A DNA stretch of 9,602 nt, taken from assembly GCA_031277195.1 (NCBI GenBank), contig JAITMU010000191.1, positions 1 to 9,602 of the forward strand, in the 5' to 3' direction. The notes below the pieces were generated by a model, which saw nothing but the letters and a program-made list of their open reading frames with translations, searched no databases and was not told the origin of the DNA. This document shows positions 1-5,927 of this stretch, in pieces. Source of the stretch: Gallionellaceae bacterium. Lineage in GTDB: Bacteria; Pseudomonadota; Gammaproteobacteria; Burkholderiales; Gallionellaceae. Numbering within the stretch: position 1 is the first letter of the stretch; the number at the start of each line of letters is the position of its first letter. Position numbers and translations under genes: made by a program.

Positions 1-1190
1 TCATGCGCATCGGCGCGGGCGCGGAGTTCGGTCAGGGCGGCGTCGGTGTCCAGGCGTTCGGCTTGCAGGCGTTCGGCGAGGCTGATTTCGCCCAGTTCAA
101 AGGCGCGGCGCTGGCGTGCGAGGCTGGCGGCGTGGGCGGCGCGCGCGTCGCGGGCGGTGTGCCACAGCGACAACGCCAGTTGCGCGCGCATGACGGCGAG
201 TTGCGCGTCGCGCGTGACGTTGCGGCGCGCGGCGTCGGCCTGGTAGCGCGCGCTTTCGGCGGCGGCAAATTGACCGCGCGCTTCGGCGTCGCGCCGAGTG
301 CCGCTCAGGGGGACGCTGAACATCACGCCCAAACCCAGTTCCTTGCCGCTGTGTTCGCTGAAGGTGCGCAGACCGACGGTGGGATCAGGCATGCGATCCG
401 CTTCCGCGCGGCGCGCCATCGTTTCGTGTTGCGCGGCGGTTTCCTGCAACACGCCGATTTCGTGGCTTTCGCCGACGATGCGCGCCGTCCAGTCCTGGGG
501 CGCGCCGGGCAGCGGCGCGGGGTCGGGCAGGGCGGGCGCGGTTTCCGGCACGCTCACTTCGGGGAAATCGTTGCTGAGTCGCAACCGCTGCGCTTGCGCG
601 TCGGCCTGCGCTTGTTGCTGACTGGCGCGCGCGCTGGCGAGCGCGGCGTCAATCTGATCCAGTTCGCGCTGCGCCGCATCGCCCAGCGCCAGTCGTCGCA
701 CGAGACTGGCGCGTTCGCGCGCGAGCGAATCAAAACACGCTTGCGCGGCGCTGACTGCGGCTTCGGCGCGCAGCCAGCTCATCCATTCGGTCAGCAGCAC
801 GCGCGCAGCTTCGTGCCGCGCGTCGCCCTGGCGGAAGTCAGCGGCGGCGACAACGTGCGCGCTGGTTTCTTCGTCGAGCGCGCTTTTGCCGGGCAGGCGC
901 AGGGCGCGCGAAAGCTGGACTTCAACCTCCTCGTAATTCTTGATCACGCCGTCGTCGTTGATGCGCCGGTGCAGCGGTGCGACGCTCAACTGCGTTTCAT
1001 GCGGACCGGCGGACAGCGCCCGCGCTTCTTCGCGCGCCTGCGTCAGCGACGCGCCTGCGGCGCGTACTTCGGCGTAGGCGTCGATGGCGGCGCGGACGCG
1101 CTCCGGCGGCGGCAGGAATTCCTGCGCGGAGGCGAGCAGGGGGCAGAGCAGGAGGAGAGCGCCTGTCCAATGGATTTTGCTCTTTCTCAC
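1..1190 (-). CDS. CzcC/TolC-family outer-membrane factor of RND metal efflux (3' end cut by window edge)
   Basis: This is the outer-membrane channel of the tripartite pump encoded just upstream. I read it from a GTG at 1190; 396 codons are visible before the window ends, and perhaps a few tens of residues are missing. The N-terminus is a clear signal peptide: basic RKSK, hydrophobic ALLLLCPLLASA, and likely cleavage at ASA|QE. The mature part is rich in Ala, Arg, Glu and Gln with long predicted helices, as in the OEP (TolC) fold. Near residues 85-97 it reads EVQLSRALRLPGK, and close to the visible end QRRAFELGEISLAERLQAER, a pattern typical of CzcC-like proteins. An in-frame TGA lies upstream within the end of the DUF3240 gene, and the frame contains no ATG before the GTG. 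No Shine-Dalgarno sequence precedes the GTG; the leader there is C-rich. The gene is separated from DUF3240 by 89 bases holding a repeat. The family is fairly sure; the substrate is inferred from the neighbouring permease. Confidence 0.85.
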   Translation of the reverse strand, partial: MRKSKIHWTGALLLLCPLLASAQEFLPPPERVRAAIDAYAEVRAAGASLTQAREEARALSAGPHETQLSVAPLHRRINDDGVIKNYEEVEVQLSRALRLPGKSALDEETSAHVVAAADFRQGDARHEAARVLLTEWMSWLRAEAAVSAAQACFDSLARERASLVRRLALGDAAQRELDQIDAALASARASQQQAQADAQAQRLRLSNDFPEVSVPETAPALPDPAPLPGAPQDWTARIVGESHEIGVLQETAAQHETMARRAEADRMPDPTVGLRTFSEHSGKELGLGVMFSVPLSGTRRDAEARGQFAAAESARYQADAARRNVTRDAQLAVMRAQLALSLWHTARDARAAHAASLARQRRAFELGEISLAERLQAERLDTDAALTELRARADAH

Positions 1191-1196
1191 GCGCGC

Positions 1197-1208
1197 AGGG
1201 GGGAGGAG
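1197..1208 (-). promoter_or_regulatory. C-rich anti-Shine-Dalgarno-like tract before the GTG start
   Basis: On the message strand, CTCCTCCCCCCT lies 6 bases before the GTG start at 1190, where a purine-rich ribosome binding site would be expected. Its CCTCCCCC core can pair over 8 bases with GGGGGAGG at 1241-1234 in the upstream repeat. A regulatory role is inference; the tract and its complementarity are read directly. Confidence 0.35.
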
Positions 1209-1220
1209 CGATGTTGAATG

Positions 1221-1257
1221 CCCCCACCCCAACCCTCCCCCGCCGAGCGGGGGAGGG
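1221..1257 (-). repeat. Dispersed hairpin/G-tract repeat, copy 1, in the leader of the outer-membrane factor gene
   Basis: A perfect inverted repeat with 11-base arms (CCCTCCCCCGC at 1233-1243 and its complement at 1247-1257) flanks a 3-base loop. Next to it, at 1221-1232, is a C-rich tail on the plus strand. Read on the minus strand, which is the message, 1241-1221 is G5-A-G3-TT-G4-T-G5, a textbook G-quadruplex pattern. It shares its layout with copies at 5843-5893 and 9560-9596. No T-run follows the hairpin, so it is not a standard intrinsic terminator. Confidence 0.75.
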
Positions 1258-1279
1258 AGCAAATGGGATAAATCCAGTT

Positions 1280-1582
1280 TCATGCCAGCCTCCCGGAATC
1301 TTCAATGCGCGTCGTCCACCACACCACATGCGTCGAATGCACGCGCGCGCGCAGCGCGGCGATGACATGCGGGATGGTTTCGTCCGGCAGCGTCATCAAT
1401 ATCACGCGGCGCGCGACGCGACCGCGCACCTGCTCGTCGGCGGGCGCGTTGGCGAAATCCTGGCTGTGGCCTTCGGCTTGCAGCAGGGTGAAGCCGGGCA
1501 GCGGCGGTTCGTGTTCAATCAGCGCTGCGCTGACATCTTCTTCGAGGCCGGCAGGAAAAACCAGATGCAGACAGGATGACAT
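1280..1582 (-). CDS. DUF3240 family protein, small partner of the metal RND pump
   Basis: This 100-residue cytoplasmic protein has no signal peptide. I recognise the DUF3240 pattern: an N-terminal hydrophobic strand (LHLVFPAGLEEDVSAALIEH), a Gly/His segment (GFTLLQAEGHSQDF), then ADEQVRGRVARRVILMTLP, a helix HVIAALRARV, and a C-terminal WWTTRIEDSGRLA. The family is known from genes beside CzcA/CusA-type permeases and is thought to have a PII/CutA-like ferredoxin fold. Its biochemical role is unknown, with metal sensing or control of the pump as the natural guess. The ATG at 1582 overlaps the permease stop by one base (TGATG) and has a strong site, GGGGAG, five bases upstream, so translation is probably coupled. 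The frame stays open further upstream to 1951, but that part is the permease read in another frame. His39, Cys4 and the two Trp are possible ligand-contacting residues. Confidence 0.78.
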   Translation of the reverse strand: MSSCLHLVFPAGLEEDVSAALIEHEPPLPGFTLLQAEGHSQDFANAPADEQVRGRVARRVILMTLPDETIPHVIAALRARVHSTHVVWWTTRIEDSGRLA

Positions 1583-4500
1583 CACGACTCCCCTCGCGCT
1601 ACGTTGGACACGCCGAAGCGGCGATACAGCAATGGCAGCACCAGCAGCGTCAGCGCGGTGGAACTGACCAGGCCGCCGATCACGACGATGGCGAGCGGGC
1701 GCTGCACTTCCGAGCCGGGGCCGCTGGCGAACAGCAGCGGAATCAGGCCGAACGCGGTGATGCTGGCGGTCATCAGCACCGGACGCAGGCGGCGCAGCGC
1801 GCCTTCGCGCACCACTTCCGGCAGGGACAATCCCTGCGCGCGCAACTGGTTGAAGCAGGAAATCAGCACCAATCCGTTGAGGACGGCGATGCCCAGCAGC
1901 GCGATGAAGCCGACCGACGCGGGCACCGACAGGTATTGCCCGGAAAGCCACAGCGCGATGATGCCGCCGATCAGTGCGAATGGCACGTTGCCCAGAATTA
2001 GCAGCGCCTGACGCACCGAGCCGAAGGTGATGAACAGCACCAGAAAGATCAGCGCCAGCGCCACGGGCACGACCATGCCCAGACGCGCCGCCGCGCGTTG
2101 CTGGTTTTCAAATTCACCGCCCCAGGCGATGTGATAGCCCGGCGGCAGCGTCACTTCGTTGGCCACTGCCGCGCGCGCTTCATCGACGAAGCCGACCAGA
2201 TCGCGCCCGCTGACGTTGGTCTGGATCGACACGAAGCGCGAGCCGCCTTCATGGTTGACGCGCACCGGGCCGGTGACGGTTTCCAGATGCGCGATCTGGT
2301 TCAGCGGCAACAGCGCGTTCGCATCCGCCGCCAGCGGCAGTCGCGCGAAGGCGTCGATGTCGCCGCGCAGTCCCGCATCGCCGCGTACCAGCACAGGCAC
2401 GCGCCGTCCCGGTTCGATTACCACGCCCGCCGGAATGCCTTCAATCTGCGCGCGCAATTCGTCCTGCACGCCGGAGACCGACAGCCCCGCGCGTCCGGCG
2501 GCTTGCGCGTCAATCGCCACGCGCAGGTATTGCATGCCTTCGGCGGTCTGCGCCAGCACATCCTCCGCGCCGGGCGTGTTTCTGATGACGTCTGCGACAC
2601 GTTCGCCCAGTCCGGCGAGCGTTTCCAGATCGGGGCCGAATACCTTGATCACCACGTCGCCGCGGCTGCCGGTGAGCATTTCGGCCACGCGCATTTCAAT
2701 CGGCTGGGTGAAGCCCACGTCCAGCCCCGGATAGTTTTCGGCGACTTTGCGCAGTTCTCCAGCGAGCCATGTTTTGTCGGGCTGACGCCATTGCTCTTTG
2801 GGTTTGAGTTGCAGGAACAAATCGGTGTCGTTCAAGCCCATCGGGTCAAGGCCGAGTTCATCCGACCCCAGTCGTCCGACCGCGTGCTCCACCTCCGGCA
2901 CCTGAGCGAGCAGGTCGCGCACGAAAGCCAGATCGCCGTCGCGCGAATGTTCCAGATTCACTGACGGCAGCTTGACCAGTTGCATCATCAGATCGCCTTC
3001 GTCCATCGTCGGCATGAAGGTCTTGCCGATGCTGAAATACGCGCCCAGTCCCAGCAGCAAGGCCACGCCCACGCTGGCAGCCACGGCGCGCGGACGGCGC
3101 AGCGCGGTGTCGAGCAATCGCGTGTACAGGCATTCGGCGTGATGCATCAGCCAGGGTTGGGTGTGCGCGTGCTCCTTCAATAGCCAGGATGCCAGCACCG
3201 GCACCAGCGTGAGCGAAAGCAGCAGCGAACCCGCCAGCGCAAAGACGATGGTCAGCGCGACCGGCGCGAACAGCTTGCCTTCCAGTCCTTGCAGCGTGAG
3301 CAGCGGCAGGAACACCAGACAGATGATGAGGATGCCCGCTGCCACCGGCACGCTGACTTCGCGCACTGCGGCGTACACGCGATGCAGGCGCGGCAGGCTG
3401 GCGCCGGAGGCGCGCGGATCGAGTTTGCTGACGGTGTTTTCCACCACCACCACCGCCGCATCGACCAGCATCCCGACGGCGACAGCCAGCCCGCCCAGAC
3501 TCATCAGGTTCGCGCTCATGCCGGTGAGTTGCATCATCAAAAAAGTGAACAGCGCGGCGAACGGCAGGATCAACGCCACCACCAGCGCGGCGCGCACTTC
3601 GCCGAGAAACGCGAACAGCAGCAGCACGATCAGCACCGCCGCGACGATCAACGCTTCCTGCACGGTGCCGACGGCGCGTTCGATCAGCGCGCTGCGGTCG
3701 TAGAACATTTCGATTTTCACGCCTGCGGGCAGGCTGGTTTGCATGCCGTCCAGTTTCGCGCGCACGGCGGTGACGAGTTTGTTGGCGTCCGCGCCGCGCA
3801 GGGCGACGACGATGCCTTCGACCGCTTCCTGTCCGTCGCGGGTGACTGCGCCGTAGCGCGTGAGCGCGTCCATGCGCACATCCGCCACGTCGCGCACGCG
3901 CAGCGTGTGTCCGGCGCGATTGCTCAGCACGATGTTGCCGATGTCGTCCACGCTGTGCGCAGCACCCTCGGTGCGCACGATCAGCGCCAGCTCGCCCGCG
4001 TCGATCCGGCCTGCGCCGTCGTTGCGATTGTTGCGTTCCACGGCGTCGGCCAGTTCGCGCAGCGACAGTCCCGCCGCCGTGAGTTTGGCGCGGTCGGGGA
4101 TGACGGTAAAACTGGCGACTTCGCCGCCCAGCGCGTTGACATCAGCCACGCCGGGAATCGTGCGCAGCGCCGGACGCAGCGTCCAGTCGAGCAGCGTGCG
4201 CCGTTCGGCAAGCGTGAGGTCGCCGCCTTCGATGGTGAACATCAGCATGTCCGACAGCGGCGTGGAAATCGGCGCGAGTCCGCCGCCGAGATCCGCGGGC
4301 AGATCGGGCAGCACGTTGGCGTAACGCTCGCCGACCTGCTGACGCGCCCAGTAAATGTCGGTGCCTTCGGTGAAGTCGATGGTGATGTCGGCCACCGCGT
4401 ATTTCGCGGTCGAGCGCAGCATCGCGGTGCGCGGCAGCCCCAGCAGTTCCATCTCCAGCGGCGTGATCACGCGCGCTTCGATTTCCTCCGGCGTCATGCC

Positions 4501-4662
4501 GGGCGCTTTCAGAATCAGTTTGACTTGCGTGGGCGCGATGTCGGGGTAGGCGTCGATCGGCAGCGCGCGGTAGGCCAGCGTGCCCGCGACCAGGAGCATC
4601 ACCGCGCCGACCAGAATCAGCAGGCGTTGCGACAGCGAGAATTGCACGAGGCGAGCCAGCAT
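1582..4662 (-). CDS. CzcA/CusA-family heavy-metal efflux RND permease
   Basis: This inner-membrane proton/metal antiporter has 1026 residues, about normal for the family. A first transmembrane helix lies at about 13-32. A large periplasmic loop follows (PIDAYPDIAPTQV at 35-47). Helices 2-6 span roughly 335-495 and helix 7 about 525-545. The second periplasmic loop (KTFMPTMDEGDLM from 547) leads to helices 8-12 at about 862-1013. Helix 4 reads GGLAVAVGMLVDAAVVVVEN (390-409), keeping the proton-relay residues Asp401 and Glu408; the first Asp of the CzcA DFG motif is replaced by Ala395. By eye, the three CusA methionines that bind Cu(I)/Ag(I) are Gln561, Asp612 and Glu661 here. QPIEMRVAEML and DVVIKVFGPDLE (653-680) resemble CzcA. 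This suggests divalent cations such as Zn, Co, Cd or Ni, but the ion is not proven. The ATG is preceded by GAGG, overlapping the adaptor stop, 7 bases after that gene. Confidence 0.93.
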   Translation of the reverse strand: MLARLVQFSLSQRLLILVGAVMLLVAGTLAYRALPIDAYPDIAPTQVKLILKAPGMTPEEIEARVITPLEMELLGLPRTAMLRSTAKYAVADITIDFTEGTDIYWARQQVGERYANVLPDLPADLGGGLAPISTPLSDMLMFTIEGGDLTLAERRTLLDWTLRPALRTIPGVADVNALGGEVASFTVIPDRAKLTAAGLSLRELADAVERNNRNDGAGRIDAGELALIVRTEGAAHSVDDIGNIVLSNRAGHTLRVRDVADVRMDALTRYGAVTRDGQEAVEGIVVALRGADANKLVTAVRAKLDGMQTSLPAGVKIEMFYDRSALIERAVGTVQEALIVAAVLIVLLLFAFLGEVRAALVVALILPFAALFTFLMMQLTGMSANLMSLGGLAVAVGMLVDAAVVVVENTVSKLDPRASGASLPRLHRVYAAVREVSVPVAAGILIICLVFLPLLTLQGLEGKLFAPVALTIVFALAGSLLLSLTLVPVLASWLLKEHAHTQPWLMHHAECLYTRLLDTALRRPRAVAASVGVALLLGLGAYFSIGKTFMPTMDEGDLMMQLVKLPSVNLEHSRDGDLAFVRDLLAQVPEVEHAVGRLGSDELGLDPMGLNDTDLFLQLKPKEQWRQPDKTWLAGELRKVAENYPGLDVGFTQPIEMRVAEMLTGSRGDVVIKVFGPDLETLAGLGERVADVIRNTPGAEDVLAQTAEGMQYLRVAIDAQAAGRAGLSVSGVQDELRAQIEGIPAGVVIEPGRRVPVLVRGDAGLRGDIDAFARLPLAADANALLPLNQIAHLETVTGPVRVNHEGGSRFVSIQTNVSGRDLVGFVDEARAAVANEVTLPPGYHIAWGGEFENQQRAAARLGMVVPVALALIFLVLFITFGSVRQALLILGNVPFALIGGIIALWLSGQYLSVPASVGFIALLGIAVLNGLVLISCFNQLRAQGLSLPEVVREGALRRLRPVLMTASITAFGLIPLLFASGPGSEVQRPLAIVVIGGLVSSTALTLLVLPLLYRRFGVSNVARGES

Positions 4663-4669
4663 GTTCGCC

Positions 4670-5737
4670 TCACTGCGTCAGCAGGGGTTTGAGCGCGCTC
4701 GCGCCGCGAACGACGATGTTGTCTCCGGCTTTCAGCGCGCCGCGTATCACGGCGAAACGCGCGTCCGCGCCGAGTCGCTCCACCGGCACGGCGCGATATT
4801 GCGTTGCGCTGGCGGCGACGAAAACCAGGGTGCGCGCGCCGTCCGGCAGCAGCGCGGACACGGGTACGCGCAACGCGTTGTCGGGCGCGGGCAGCAACAA
4901 TTTCACCGTCGTGCGTTCGCCCACGCGCCAGTGCGCCGATTCCGGCAACCGCGCGCGCAGACGCAAACTCTGGCTGAGCGGATCGCTGGCGGCGCTGACG
5001 GCGACGACGCGGCCTTGCGCGCCGTCTTCCATCTCGACGACCAATCCGGTCGCGAGCGCGGCGCGTTGCGCCACGGGAACCTGAAACTGCACGTCCACGC
5101 GCGCGTCGGCAGCGATGATGAAAGCGGGATCGAAAGCGTTGACCACCTGACCGGGCGAGATTGAGCGGCGCAACACGCGACCGGCGATGGGCGCGCGCAA
5201 TTCGTATTCGCCCGCGCCGCCATCGCTTGCCGCGCCGATGCCGGCCAGCGCGGCGCGCGCCTGATTCAGTTGCGCTTGCGCGTCAATGTTGCGCGCGCGG
5301 CTTTCGTCGGCGCGCGAACGCGCGATGATACCTTCTTCCAGCAGACGCGCGTCGCGCTCCGCCTGACTGCGCGCCAGCGCGGCCTCGCTGCTGCTGCGCT
5401 GCATGTCGGCCTGCGCGGCGAGAAAATCGCGGCTCTGTATGTGCGCCAGCGGCGCGCCCGCCTTGACCGTCGCGCCCTCGTCGGTGATGACGCCGGACAC
5501 CACCCCCGCGAACGGCGCGCTGACGGTGCGGCTGCTTTCCAGCGGCGCGATGACTTCAGCAGGCAAACGATCCAGCGGAATGCCTTGCGCGGCTTCTGCG
5601 GGCGCAGTCTGGATGCCGAGGCGTTGAATTTGAGCGGCTTCGAGCTGGATGTCCGCGTTTGCATGGGCGCTGAACAGCAGAGCGAGTATGTACAAGATGC
5701 GACGGACGCTGGGCGTGGACGATAGAGATGTTTTCAT
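4670..5737 (-). CDS. Periplasmic adaptor (membrane fusion protein) of the RND metal pump
   Basis: This 355-residue protein links the permease to the outer-membrane channel. A signal peptide runs to about residue 28 (RRILYILALLFSAHANA|D). The usual adaptor domains follow. The first lipoyl half is at about 72-102 (VSAPFAGVVSGVITDEGATVKAGAPL). An alpha-helical hairpin at about 104-168 is rich in Ala, Arg and Gln. The second lipoyl half is at about 178-206 (YELRAPIAGRVLRRSISPGQ). A beta-barrel lies at about 212-282, and a membrane-proximal domain at about 285-352 includes NALRVPVSAL. It has neither the His-rich N-terminal extension of some CzcB proteins nor an obvious CusB Met cluster, so it gives no metal clue. 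It is the first gene of the operon. The ATG is fixed by an in-frame TGA two codons upstream (TGA ATA ATG). No good ribosome binding site is visible; instead a weak stem could sit against the start codon. Confidence 0.92.
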   Translation of the reverse strand: MKTSLSSTPSVRRILYILALLFSAHANADIQLEAAQIQRLGIQTAPAEAAQGIPLDRLPAEVIAPLESSRTVSAPFAGVVSGVITDEGATVKAGAPLAHIQSRDFLAAQADMQRSSSEAALARSQAERDARLLEEGIIARSRADESRARNIDAQAQLNQARAALAGIGAASDGGAGEYELRAPIAGRVLRRSISPGQVVNAFDPAFIIAADARVDVQFQVPVAQRAALATGLVVEMEDGAQGRVVAVSAASDPLSQSLRLRARLPESAHWRVGERTTVKLLLPAPDNALRVPVSALLPDGARTLVFVAASATQYRAVPVERLGADARFAVIRGALKAGDNIVVRGASALKPLLTQ

Positions 5738-5815
5738 TATTCAGATAGTTAAAATTTTCTGACTGAATTTTGCATATGAAAGTGTAGTTTAGACGATTTA
5801 CCTTAATGGAGGCTT
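5738..5815 (-). promoter_or_regulatory. AT-rich promoter/leader region of the metal-efflux operon, with overlapping dyads
   Basis: This is the only strongly AT-rich stretch in the window and lies directly before the first efflux gene, where its promoter should be. Several short inverted repeats overlap: ATTCAG (5739-5744) with CTGAAT (5763-5768), TCAGA (5741-5745) with TCTGA (5758-5762), and AAAATT (5751-5756) with AATTTT (5766-5771). A CATATG palindrome lies at 5773-5778. I cannot assign convincing -35 and -10 hexamers. A metal-responsive regulator could bind here, but no regulator gene is present in the window. Confidence 0.4.
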
Positions 5816-5842
5816 GAGGCGGTGGGAATTTCTCTGTATTCC

Positions 5843-5893
5843 CTCTCCCCGCTTGCGGGGAGAGCGAAGCGAGGGGTCGGGCAGGGTGAGGGG
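5843..5893 (+). repeat. Dispersed hairpin/G-tract repeat, copy 2, between valS and the efflux operon
   Basis: Perfect 10-base arms (CTCTCCCCGC at 5843-5852 and its complement at 5855-5864) flank a TT loop. An 8-base spacer follows, then a G-tract tail GGGG-TC-GGG-CA-GGG-TGA-GGGG at 5873-5893. The element is inverted relative to the other two copies, so the G-rich strand is the non-message strand. It lies 35 bases after the valS stop, where a hairpin could protect or end the valS transcript, although no T-run follows on the minus strand. Confidence 0.72.
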
Positions 5894-5927
5894 AGGATGA
5901 GTGGCTGCGCTCGCAGGCCAGTTCGCG

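Noticed and set aside
997..1368. A 123-codon minus-strand frame overlapping DUF3240 and the outer-membrane factor start
   Set aside because: It is out of frame with both recognisable proteins and crosses the repeat; its Arg/Pro-rich translation has no domain.
1583..1951. N-terminal extension of the DUF3240 frame up to 1951
   Set aside because: This part is the permease sequence read in another frame. The family pattern starts at the ATG at 1582, which has a strong ribosome site.
3289..4692. A 467-codon plus-strand frame over the RND permease, plus similar frames at 3-1217 and 2098-2964
   Set aside because: These are shadows of the minus-strand genes. Their translations are His/Arg/Gln-rich without domains, while the minus strand gives clear RND and outer-membrane factor proteins.
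5843..5864. Hairpin as an intrinsic terminator for valS
   Set aside because: The stem is strong, but no T-run follows it on the minus strand and the same structure occurs in gene leaders, so it is better described as a repeat. A role at the transcript's 3' end stays possible.
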